DNA of 10,929 bases from Lachnospiraceae bacterium. Its GTDB lineage: Bacteria > Bacillota > Clostridia > Lachnospirales > Lachnospiraceae. Of this stretch, positions 5,086 through 10,929 are shown piece after piece. A program made the translations under genes and the position numbers. The first letter of the stretch is position 1. Each line of letters begins with the position of its first letter. The stretch spans positions 36,661 through 47,589 of the forward strand of contig JAAVAA010000071.1 in assembly GCA_014804285.1 (NCBI GenBank). The letters are read 5' to 3'. The notes under the pieces were generated by a model. That model was not told the DNA's origin. It ran no database searches and was given only the letters and a program-made list of their open reading frames with translations.

Positions 5086-7539
5086 TTAGTATCCCATGTA
5101 ACTGGTGTTCATATCCACATTTCCGCTGATTCCCGGAACCGATCCCTTGGAGGAGTACTGCCACATGTCGTATCTGGTTCTTGAATAACTGGGTGTTGCG
5201 GCGTACTGTGCCAGCCAAATCTTATATCCTGTAAGGCTTGGCGTCTCGATCTTTTCATTAAACCACGTTTTGTTTGCATAAACGCCTGCTTTATAGCCGG
5301 AATTTTGAATGGTCTGACAAAATGCTTTGCATACCGCCGTTCTGGTAGAAGCACTGATTCCATCAGCCCGGCCTCCGCTGGATTCTACATCCAGAAATAC
5401 CGGATAACTTATATTATAGCCTTTGATCAGCCCCAATACCATAGAAGCCTCCTCCACGGCCTCCACCTCGTTCACTGCCTGGGTGAAGAAATAAATTCCA
5501 ACCTTGATCCCTGCATTGGCTGCTCCCTGAATATTGGCCCTGAATTTGGGATCTTCAATCAACGCCCCTGTGGTGGAGCCACGATAACCGCATCGAATGA
5601 TAACATAGGACACGCCACTGTTTCTCACAGCATTCCAGTCAATATTACCATTCCACTTGGAAACGTCAATACCGAAGCTTCCGGAACTCTTATTTAAAGA
5701 ACCGTCGCTGTTAAAACTGTACTTTGCTCCCAAAATAACCTGATCGCCGGTAACCTTATTTCCGTTTTTGTCAAAGAAATAGGTTACACCATCGATTACC
5801 TGCCAGCCGGTATAACGGTACTGTCCGGTGGTGGTTTTCTTCAAGCGGTAAAATTCATTGTACTTATAATAATCGGCATATTTCGCTTCTCTGAATGTGC
5901 CGTCTGAATCTTTGACATACAATGTCTCACCGTCCGTACTCTTCAGCGTTGTTTTCGTATCCTCTTTCGCCTTATTAGGCGTTGCGCTTGGTGTTGCAGT
6001 CGGTGTCGCGCTTGGTGTTGCGGACGGCGTAGGCGTTACACTGGGAGTTGGTGTTGCAGCGGCCGAAGGTGTTGCAGTAACTGCTGTTGTCGGTTCCACA
6101 GTTGGCACTACCGTAGGTGTCTGAAGTGGTTCCTCTGTGGGTTCTGTTGTAGGTTCTGACGTAGGTTCCTCTGTAGGTTCTGTTGTAGGTTCCTCTGTAG
6201 ACTCCTCCGTCGGTTTCGCTGTAGGTTCATCAGTGGGTTTTGTTGCAGGTTCCTCAGTGGGTTCTTCGCCCTCCACTAGCAACCTAAATCCTATCGCCGC
6301 CTTAGCACCGGGATCCGGAACCTTGCTACTGTCAACCTTTTCATAACTTTCTTCCGTCTCTTCGGTTCCTTCAATGATCGTTTTGGTAGACTCCACCCAT
6401 TCGACTGTGTCTGTATTGGTTGACTCCACTACCGTCTCATTGACCTTGGTATCCTCCACTGCCGCATTAACCTGCGCTTCCGTCTTAACCTCATCAGCCA
6501 CATCTACCTTTTTATACTCAATGGTATCCTTTACCGTAATCGCTATATTTTCAGTTGAAATATCATAGTTCTCGTCAGAAGAAGGCGAAGTGATCCGTAC
6601 CTTATATTTTCCCGGTGTCATATCCGTCTGATAGATAATTCCATCCTTATCCTCATCCTTCTTTGTATAAGTCTCACCTGACGGTTTCTCTATTTCCACT
6701 TCAAATGCAACATTTGGAATCAGCTTTCCCGTATTGCTGTCCACAAATTTGATTTTTAAATCCTTTTGAATAGAAGATAAATTCAAAAGTACTTGTGCCT
6801 TTTTATGGTCATCCTCTCCCTGCTTGTTTTCCTCTTCCTCTTCCTCTTCCAATTCTTCCTGCATGGTTGCTGCCATCAATTTTGCTGCCTGTGCATCGGC
6901 AATTGCCACAAGGCCCTGCTCTCCGATCACACTGATATCCTCTATCCCAACTCCAATCTCCGCAAAAGCTTCCACTTGCTTCTTTATATTCCGGCTATTC
7001 AGATAAAGGCTTCCTGTTACAACCGCCAAGACAAGTACTACCACCCCAGTAAGTGCAATCGCATAGTCAGCCGTCGGCAAATGAGTCAGTTTATAAACAA
7101 ATGCAGCAAACCCGCTTTTCTCGTCATCATCCTCCTCATAGTATTCATCCTCGTCATCATCCTCGTAGTACTCGTCATCCTCCTCTATTTCTTCATCATC
7201 TTCGTCTTCCTCGTAGTACTCGTCGTCTTCCTCTATTTCTTCATCTTCTTCGTTGTCTTCGTAGTACTCGTCGTCTTCCTCTATTTCTTCATCTTCTTCG
7301 TCTTCTTCATAGTACTCGTCGTCTTCCTCTATTTCTTCATCTTCTTCGTCTTCTTCGTAGTACTCGTCATCTTCCTCTACCTCTTCATCATCCTCTTCGT
7401 AGTACTCATCGTCCTCGTCTACTTCCTCATCCTCTTCATACTCTTCTTCATATTCATCATCAAAATCCATCCACTCCAGTTCATCCATCTCATCCGTACT
7501 TCTTTTTTTATCCTGAAGTTTTTTTAAAAGTTTTCCCAC
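5086..7539 (-). CDS. Membrane-anchored GH25 lysozyme with acidic cytoplasmic repeats
   Basis: This 817-residue protein cleaves peptidoglycan glycan strands through a C-terminal GH25 domain (621-817). Asp625 (GIDVS), Asp717 and Glu719 (FLDVES) and Asp809 (NVDMN) match the four conserved acids of Cellosyl-type lysozymes. From the N-terminus it has: a basic start; a Glu/Asp/Tyr-rich repeat (25-140); one membrane helix (159-180) with no signal peptidase site evident, hence type II topology with the acidic tail inside; a Glu-rich segment (228-237); a beta-rich Cna-B/prealbumin-like domain (about 258-346); a Thr/Glu stretch; a Thr/Pro linker (425-521); and two cell-wall-binding-like repeats (GWQVIDGVTYFFDKNG, 578-593, and 598-615). 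The start is GTG, with CCTCC (rc GGAGG) at 7550-7554; no in-frame ATG lies near. A strong extended -10 promoter stands about 80 bp upstream. It leads the operon with rfbB. Confidence 0.92.
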   Translation of the reverse strand: MGKLLKKLQDKKRSTDEMDELEWMDFDDEYEEEYEEDEEVDEDDEYYEEDDEEVEEDDEYYEEDEEDEEIEEDDEYYEEDEEDEEIEEDDEYYEDNEEDEEIEEDDEYYEEDEDDEEIEEDDEYYEDDDEDEYYEEDDDEKSGFAAFVYKLTHLPTADYAIALTGVVVLVLAVVTGSLYLNSRNIKKQVEAFAEIGVGIEDISVIGEQGLVAIADAQAAKLMAATMQEELEEEEEEENKQGEDDHKKAQVLLNLSSIQKDLKIKFVDSNTGKLIPNVAFEVEIEKPSGETYTKKDEDKDGIIYQTDMTPGKYKVRITSPSSDENYDISTENIAITVKDTIEYKKVDVADEVKTEAQVNAAVEDTKVNETVVESTNTDTVEWVESTKTIIEGTEETEESYEKVDSSKVPDPGAKAAIGFRLLVEGEEPTEEPATKPTDEPTAKPTEESTEEPTTEPTEEPTSEPTTEPTEEPLQTPTVVPTVEPTTAVTATPSAAATPTPSVTPTPSATPSATPTATPSATPNKAKEDTKTTLKSTDGETLYVKDSDGTFREAKYADYYKYNEFYRLKKTTTGQYRYTGWQVIDGVTYFFDKNGNKVTGDQVILGAKYSFNSDGSLNKSSGSFGIDVSKWNGNIDWNAVRNSGVSYVIIRCGYRGSTTGALIEDPKFRANIQGAANAGIKVGIYFFTQAVNEVEAVEEASMVLGLIKGYNISYPVFLDVESSGGRADGISASTRTAVCKAFCQTIQNSGYKAGVYANKTWFNEKIETPSLTGYKIWLAQYAATPSYSRTRYDMWQYSSKGSVPGISGNVDMNTSYMGY
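5977..6267 (-). repeat. Thr/Pro-rich low-complexity linker inside the GH25 lysozyme gene
   Basis: These bases encode residues 425-521: first degenerate TEEP/TKP/TEP units, then TPT/ATPSATP units. The plus strand consequently shows recurring GGTTC and GGTGTTG words. Such linkers usually span the wall between membrane and catalytic domain. Repeats of this kind vary in length between strains by slippage (family knowledge). Confidence 0.8.
7120..7413 (-). repeat. 48-bp tandem repeat encoding a 16-residue acidic unit
   Basis: Within the lysozyme gene, residues 57-120 are four consecutive 16-residue units of the form DDEYYEEDEEDEEIEE, with few substitutions (DN, ED variants). They occupy 7324-7371, 7276-7323, 7228-7275 and 7180-7227. 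A shortened 14-residue unit (7372-7413) precedes them and a diverged copy (7120-7179) follows. Every unit keeps the YY pair. Units are near identical at DNA level, which points to recent expansion and makes the copy number prone to change. Confidence 0.9.
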
Positions 7540-7616
7540 TTATGTAAACCCTCCAAATTAATAATTCTGTAACATTTTCAAATTGAATTTCTTATTAAAT
7601 AATTTTTCTACACGTC

Positions 7617-7645
7617 ATTATAACATTTATCACATGTCAGCACAA
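7617..7645 (-). promoter_or_regulatory. Extended -10 promoter for the lysozyme-rfbB operon
   Basis: On the minus strand TATAAT (7617-7622) is a perfect -10 hexamer preceded by TGT, giving the extended form TGTTATAAT. A weak -35, TTGTGC (7640-7645), stands 17 bp upstream. Predicted start is near 7610, leaving a leader of about 70 nt before the GTG. The leader shows no clear hairpin. Confidence 0.65.
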
Positions 7646-7759
7646 TTGTTTTATTTTTTCATCTCTTAAAAAAGACTTAATATTTTATCTTTCGTCAGTT
7701 TACATAACATTTCGACATACTTTGGCATTATTGCTCCCTATTTGTTACTATATATGTTA

Positions 7760-7787
7760 TTGACTTTTTTTGTAAAAAAGATAAACT
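7760..7787 (+). promoter_or_regulatory. Probable promoter for the zinc-ribbon gene
   Basis: TTGACT (7760-7765) and TAAACT (7782-7787) are 16 bp apart on the plus strand. Transcription would start near 7794, which overlaps an in-frame ATG at 7792 and so argues for the downstream start at 7849. The -10 is only a partial match. Confidence 0.4.
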
Positions 7788-7848
7788 GATTATGTCAACA
7801 ATGAACTCCTTTCACCTTGCATCTACACAGAAAGGATGGGGTTATCGT

Positions 7849-8199
7849 ATGATGTACATACACTACTGCAAGCATTGCAACCGTATCTTCATGTTGAACG
7901 GTCACAAGATGATATGCCCTAAATGTACCGATCCATTAACAGAACTACAAATATCCTATCTGGATTATGTTGACCTGGATATGGAACAGCGACAGGCTTT
8001 TAAAGAAACCTGCGCTGATGATGAAAAGCTGAAGCAGCTGACAACTACCTACCGAATGTATAAATACAGCAAATGGTACAAAAAGCTCCAGTCTCAAAAT
8101 ACCGCTGATCTGCCCATCACCTCTCTGTTATCTGAGATTGCCAAGCAGAACATGAATAACGATGAACGCATGAATCATGCAGAAAAAACTGGCTCGTAG
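7849..8199 (+). CDS. Small zinc-ribbon protein of unknown function
   Basis: The 116-residue product opens with a zinc-ribbon: CKHC at 7-10 and CPKC at 23-26 (CxxC-x12-CxxC), four Cys that should bind one zinc ion. Then come PLTELQISYLDYVDL and a charged, probably helical region with TTYRMYKYSKWYKKLQ (about 69-84), and a polar tail. There is no signal peptide or membrane segment, so it is probably cytoplasmic. I recognise the type as a conserved hypothetical of clostridia but know no function. Starts at 7849 or 7852 fit best: AAAGGATGGGG (7831-7841) lies just upstream and the zinc-ribbon begins at once. The earlier in-frame ATG at 7792 has no ribosome site and coincides with the predicted transcription start. 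The gene stands alone, with its own promoter and terminator. Confidence 0.75.
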   Translation: MMYIHYCKHCNRIFMLNGHKMICPKCTDPLTELQISYLDYVDLDMEQRQAFKETCADDEKLKQLTTTYRMYKYSKWYKKLQSQNTADLPITSLLSEIAKQNMNNDERMNHAEKTGS

Positions 8200-8225
8200 T
8201 TTTATCGCGAGACAGTTTTTTTACC
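8183..8225 (+). terminator. Rho-independent terminator of the zinc-ribbon gene
   Basis: AAAAAACTG (8183-8191) pairs with CAGTTTTTT (8213-8221), then one G/A mismatch, then CTCG (8193-8196) with CGAG (8208-8211), closing an 11-nt loop and followed by more T. The 5' arm lies inside the last codons of the gene and the TAG stop lies in the loop. Confidence 0.8.
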
Positions 8226-8298
8226 TTTTCCCTCATTTTCAAAAAGCGCAAAGCCCCCTATACCGCAAAATATATATCCGGTATCACCTGATAACGAC

Positions 8299-8634
8299 TT
8301 ACATATAATAAACAAATATTCCGCCCAGTATCACCGCCATACCAAGCAGTTTTCTCTTTGTTATTTTCTCTTTAAAAAACAGATATCCCAAAAACATGAC
8401 CACCCCATATCCCAACGACTCCACAACTGGCACATTCGTAAAATCCATGCCTCTGTACGCCATGCTCGTCATAAACATAGATAAAAACATTAACCCATAG
8501 CCACTTATTACATAAATATTCAAGTATTCCCTGATTGGTGAACTATAGGTTTTAGCCGCGCTTTTTTTCAGCAAAATCTGGGCAAAAGATGCTATCACTA
8601 CAGATAAAATCAAAATAATCAAATACAGATTCAT
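8299..8634 (-). CDS. EamA/SMR-type small transporter subunit (ArnF-like)
   Basis: The 111-residue protein is almost entirely four membrane helices (about 2-22, 40-60, 66-88, 93-111), the size and pattern of a half-EamA or small multidrug resistance protein. VPVVESLGYG in helix 3 followed by FFKEKITKRKLLG and GGIFVYYM is characteristic of this fold. Such proteins work as dimers or heterodimers; ArnE/ArnF, for example, flip undecaprenyl-phosphate-linked sugars. A strong AAGGAGG (8646-8652) stands 11 nt before the ATG. It follows a second protein of the same size after 41 bp, so a heterodimer made from one mRNA is likely. The substrate is not visible; a lipid-linked sugar would fit the nearby wall-polysaccharide genes but is inference. 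It could instead export small cations. Confidence 0.8.
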   Translation of the reverse strand: MNLYLIILILSVVIASFAQILLKKSAAKTYSSPIREYLNIYVISGYGLMFLSMFMTSMAYRGMDFTNVPVVESLGYGVVMFLGYLFFKEKITKRKLLGMAVILGGIFVYYM

Positions 8635-8675
8635 GACAAGTCCTACCTCCTTTTTTCACTCCTGCTGTCCTACGC

Positions 8676-9035
8676 TTATTGGCTACTGCCTTCCCCGCTG
8701 TTCAAAACAAGAATTCCAATCATTACCAGAACAATTCCTACCACTTTTCCGGGAGTAATCTGCTCATGAAAAAGAACGATTCCCCATGCAAGTGCCCATA
8801 GTAGCGTGATTGCCTTATTGGCATACGCAACAGACAATTCAAATTTTTTGATCACTTGCTGCCAGAGAAGGGCATAAACCCCAAGTATCATCACATCCAG
8901 TCCATAAAACAAAAAGAACTCAAAGCTTAAAAATTCTTTTCCTGATGCAAGTTTTAGCACTACGCTGGAAATACTGTATATAAAAAAGACCGACTGCAGC
9001 ATCAGCAGATCCTTCCACTGTATTTTACTTTTCAT
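8676..9035 (-). CDS. EamA/SMR-type small transporter subunit (ArnE-like)
   Basis: The 119-residue protein has four membrane helices (about 8-28, 36-58, 66-90, 96-112). LSVAYANKAITLLWALAWG and the following FHEQITPGKVVGI match the last two helices of EamA-type transporters, where this Glu-rich turn precedes the final helix. It is the upstream member of a pair with the gene at 8299-8634, and the two differ enough to suggest distinct subunits rather than a recent duplication. I prefer the ATG at 9033-9035. The in-frame ATG at 9081-9083 adds 16 residues (a Gly/Ser-rich hydrophilic stretch unlike such proteins) and has no ribosome site. The chosen start has only a weak GGAAG 12 nt upstream, so the longer form cannot be excluded. 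No clear promoter was found in the 125-170 bp up to the divergent gene. Confidence 0.78.
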   Translation of the reverse strand: MKSKIQWKDLLMLQSVFFIYSISSVVLKLASGKEFLSFEFFLFYGLDVMILGVYALLWQQVIKKFELSVAYANKAITLLWALAWGIVLFHEQITPGKVVGIVLVMIGILVLNSGEGSSQ

Positions 9036-9208
9036 AATATTTTTACCACTTCCGCCGCCGGACGGCTCTCCTTCCCTTCTCATAAAACTTACATTATTTT
9101 ATCACAGTAACCTCTCTGCGTATATTAAATTTTTATGAATATATGGATTTTTCGGATAAATAATAGTAGAATAAGCACAGATTATACAAAGAAAGGCATG
9201 GTTTATTC

Positions 9209-10312
9209 ATGGAACAAGATAAAGACGAAACAATAGATACAACCAATGAAAATCAAGATATTTCCACCGCAGCTAACTCCCCCGAAGCAGACACCACGGA
9301 TTCAGGAAATGCGGGAAATGAAAGTTCTTCAAACAGTAGCAGATCACGTTTTCACATTAATCTCCATTTTGTACTTATTGCTGCCATCTTAATTATTGCC
9401 AGTGTCTCCGTTTACCGGCTTGTCCGTTGGAATCAGGGAACAAGGCTGAGTGATGACACCGAGGAGATTGACACTTCCCAATTTGACATTGAAGTCCTTG
9501 ATATGATTCTTCCTATGGACGCTTCCAAACTGGAAGGGCATGAAGACGACGGTGTAACCACCATCTTGTGCTTGGGAAATAATCCTTTTTCCGATGATCG
9601 GGACTCGACAGGCCTGGCCGCGCAGATTGCTTCCAAAACCGGCGCCGTGGTTTATGATTGTGCTTTTCCAGATTCCTCTGCTGCATGCAAATATCCGGTC
9701 TACAATCCGGAATATACCAGGGATCATTTTAATTTCTTTTATGTAATGGAATGTTTCCGGAACAATGAATTTACTGCAATTAACTCCATTGCAAACGACG
9801 AACCGGATCCCCGTTTTGCCGAAACCGTAGAGGTCATGAAAACAGTGGACATGGATAAAGTGGATGTACTCATCATCATGTATGACAGTACAGACTATAA
9901 CATGGGAACTCCTTCGGACAACCCCGAAAACCCTCATGATGTAACTGCTTTTACAGGCGGTCTCAAAACAACAATCGAAAATATCAAAAACACTTGGCCG
10001 TATATCCGCATTTTCATCATGTCCCCCACCTATGCACAGGCAATTGACGAAGAAGGGAACTATTTAAACGGCACCATCACCGATATGGGAAATGGAACTT
10101 TAAATCACTATATGATCAAAGAAGCGGACGTGGCAATGGACTGTAGTGTCTCCTTTATCGATAACTACTATGGAACCATCAACGAAGACAACTACAGCGA
10201 ATATATGACCGATTATATGCGCTACAATGAAAAGGGACGTGAAAAGCTGGCGGAGCGGATTGCTGACATCATCAATAATCAGATGATCACAGTTGTTCCC
10301 GCCGCCAATTAG
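9209..10312 (+). CDS. Single-pass membrane protein with degenerate SGNH-hydrolase-like domain
   Basis: The 367-residue protein has an acidic, Ser/Asn/Thr-rich cytoplasmic N-terminus (1-45), one membrane helix (53-72) after a short basic stretch, and an extracytoplasmic domain (about 115-355). That domain looks like an SGNH/GDSL fold: a strand into CLGNNPFSDDRDS (121-133) where block I would lie, VDVLIIMYDSTDYN (218-231) for block III, RIFIMSPTY (267-275), and DYMRYNEKGREKLAERI (335-351) for block V. The expected nucleophile Ser of block I is Asn124 or Asn125, and the block V His (DxxH) is Arg338. Catalysis therefore looks lost and a binding or scaffold role is possible. Related SGNH proteins serve in polymer acylation. 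GAAAGG stands 12 nt before the ATG. It converges on a second SGNH-like gene. The fold call is from pattern recognition. Confidence 0.7.
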   Translation: MEQDKDETIDTTNENQDISTAANSPEADTTDSGNAGNESSSNSSRSRFHINLHFVLIAAILIIASVSVYRLVRWNQGTRLSDDTEEIDTSQFDIEVLDMILPMDASKLEGHEDDGVTTILCLGNNPFSDDRDSTGLAAQIASKTGAVVYDCAFPDSSAACKYPVYNPEYTRDHFNFFYVMECFRNNEFTAINSIANDEPDPRFAETVEVMKTVDMDKVDVLIIMYDSTDYNMGTPSDNPENPHDVTAFTGGLKTTIENIKNTWPYIRIFIMSPTYAQAIDEEGNYLNGTITDMGNGTLNHYMIKEADVAMDCSVSFIDNYYGTINEDNYSEYMTDYMRYNEKGREKLAERIADIINNQMITVVPAAN

Positions 10313-10341
10313 TATCTCTTCTGCCCAGTTGTTACTTGCAG

Positions 10342-10395
10342 AAAAAAGACCCCGGATAAGGCATTTTCTGACAATGCACTTCTCCGGGGCTTTAT
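10342..10395. terminator. Bidirectional terminator between convergent SGNH-like genes
   Basis: CCCCGGA (10350-10356) pairs with TCCGGGG (10383-10389). After a T/C mismatch, AAG pairs with CTT, then past a bulged A, GCATT pairs with AATGC, around a 7-nt loop. The plus-strand side ends in CTTTATTTATTT and the minus-strand side in TCTTTTTTC, so it can serve both genes; the minus direction has the better T run. Confidence 0.85.
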
Positions 10396-10929
10396 TTATT
10401 TCCGTGATAACAATTCTTCATAATCAAACTCTGTAGCTATTTCCCGCATATGTTCCAAATACTGATCGATGGTCTTTCCGCTTTGTCCTTCTTTGGCAAC
10501 CAGGCAGGTTCCGTCCGCAAAGCATTCCGTCATAAAACGATTGTATCTGGGGTGATAATGGCTGTAATCCGCATAGTTATTCAGATCACAGATAATCTCC
10601 TCAAGATCCGGAAAAAAATATACCGTTACATTGTCATATTCATTCAGCCGGTTGGAAATATAGCGGTAAGTTTCTATAGTTGCATCCAGATGATTTTCCT
10701 TTTGTACATCATTCCAGAACAAAATGCTGTAGGGCGGAAAAAATATCACAAACTCAGTTTCCGGATTTTGTTCAATATAAGGACAGATATTTGCGGTAAG
10801 ATTTTTTTCTGCTGCCTGCACAAAATCCCGGGGATCTAACGTCTCCTCCACCTGCTCCGGCGGTTCATAATTATGCAGAACCCATTCTTCACTGTAATAT
10901 TCCTCAGTCCACCAGCTTGCATATACATT
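10396..10929 (-). CDS. SGNH/DltD-like surface protein, C-terminal part (5' end beyond window)
   Basis: The reading frame is open to the right edge (177 residues visible), so the gene starts outside; a GTG at 10849-10851 has no claim to be the start. From the edge the product shows a Trp/Tyr-rich piece (ASWWTEEYYSEEWVLHNYE). A helix with DPRDFVQAAEKNL is next, then a strand EFVIFFPPYSILFW. VTVYFFPDLEEII leads into DLNNYADYSHYHPRYNRFM. The last segment has Asp and His three apart (DYSH), the block V arrangement of SGNH hydrolases, as in DltD-like and other polymer-acylation proteins. The nucleophile region would lie in the missing part. Probably membrane-attached and extracytoplasmic, but the anchor is not visible. 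It converges on the degenerate SGNH-like gene. Confidence 0.75.
   Translation of the reverse strand, partial: NVYASWWTEEYYSEEWVLHNYEPPEQVEETLDPRDFVQAAEKNLTANICPYIEQNPETEFVIFFPPYSILFWNDVQKENHLDATIETYRYISNRLNEYDNVTVYFFPDLEEIICDLNNYADYSHYHPRYNRFMTECFADGTCLVAKEGQSGKTIDQYLEHMREIATEFDYEELLSRK

Larger units (their letters stand above)
7540..7848. other. AT-rich divergent regulatory region (about 310 bp)
   Basis: The space between the GTG of the lysozyme gene and the chosen ATG of the zinc-ribbon gene is strongly AT-rich. It holds the lysozyme promoter (7617-7645), a second possible minus-strand promoter (TTTACA 7771-7776, TATAGT 7747-7752, 18-bp spacer) and a plus-strand promoter (7760-7787). The word TTATGTAAAC occurs at 7540-7549 and inverted at 7698-7707, with a one-mismatch copy at 7790-7799. 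There are also three TAACATTT copies (7570, 7621, 7705). A 20-codon ORF with a ribosome site lies at 7666-7728 on the minus strand. No RNA gene or riboswitch was recognised. Confidence 0.6.

Noticed and set aside
5897..6346. Plus-strand Gly/Val/Ser-rich open frames
   Set aside because: Antisense of the Thr/Pro linker of the lysozyme; composition is explained by the repeat.
7180..7371. Regular 48-bp repeats that could suggest a CRISPR array or minisatellite
   Set aside because: There are no unique spacers; every unit is a multiple of three and codes for the same 16-residue acidic unit in frame.
6793..7547. Two long plus-strand open frames across the acidic repeat of the lysozyme gene
   Set aside because: They are the antisense of Asp/Glu/Tyr codons, giving Leu/Phe/Val or Arg/His/Leu low-complexity products; no ribosome site or promoter, and the minus-strand gene has coherent domains.
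7792..7848. Nineteen-codon N-terminal extension of the zinc-ribbon gene
   Set aside because: No ribosome site; it overlaps the predicted transcription start and adds sequence before the zinc-ribbon without recognisable character.
8260..8284. Hairpin ATACCG/CGGTAT downstream of the EamA-like pair as a terminator
   Set aside because: Only 6 bp with a 13-nt AT loop and no T run on the minus strand; too weak to call.
9084..9208. Promoters in the divergent gap between the EamA-like pair and the SGNH-like gene
   Set aside because: Several AT-rich -10-like words (TAGAAT, TAAAAT) occur, but none has a convincing -35 at 16-18 bp.

Overview
The window looks like chromosomal DNA from a low-to-mid GC Gram-positive anaerobe, most likely a gut-type Lachnospiraceae (Clostridia). 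Reasons: AGGAGG-type ribosome sites before most genes, compact intergenic spaces, a GH25 lysozyme with a Thr/Pro linker and cell-wall-binding-like repeats, and protein families I associate with that group (a small zinc-ribbon protein, SGNH-like surface proteins, a MotA/TolQ-like protein next to a LuxR-type regulator). The taxon is an inference; no rRNA or marker gene is present.

Layout. About 32-7539 is read entirely from the minus strand. In transcription order it holds: a membrane-anchored GH25 lysozyme with a GTG start (7539-5086), dTDP-glucose 4,6-dehydratase rfbB (5061-3976), an acyltransferase-3 membrane protein (3906-2830), a terminator, a MotA/TolQ/ExbB-like four-helix protein (2715-2248) followed 9 bp later by a membrane-anchored LuxR-type regulator (2238-1621), a terminator whose loop holds the -35 box of the next promoter, then rfbA (1519-650) and rfbC (598-32). 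rfbA, rfbB and rfbC give three of the four steps to dTDP-L-rhamnose. rfbD is not in the window and may lie just beyond the left edge. Lysozyme, rhamnose precursor synthesis and a probable O-acyltransferase together suggest a locus for making, decorating and remodelling cell-wall polysaccharide.

From 7540 to 7848 there is an AT-rich divergent control region with a good extended -10 promoter for the lysozyme operon, repeated TTATGTAAAC-like words and a possible tiny ORF. A small zinc-ribbon protein (7849-8199, plus strand) follows with its own terminator. Two small four-helix EamA/SMR-like transporter subunits (9035-8676 and 8634-8299, minus strand) form a pair reminiscent of ArnE/ArnF. A single-pass membrane protein with an SGNH-like domain whose catalytic residues appear lost (9209-10312, plus) faces a second SGNH/DltD-like protein (minus), cut by the right edge, across a shared bidirectional terminator.

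The points most worth a second look are the lysozyme's long intracellular acidic repeat, the MotA-like/LuxR membrane pair as a possible channel-linked transcription switch, a short out-of-frame echo of the rfbB 3' end directly after the acyltransferase gene that hints at a recombination scar, and the apparent SGNH pseudoenzyme.
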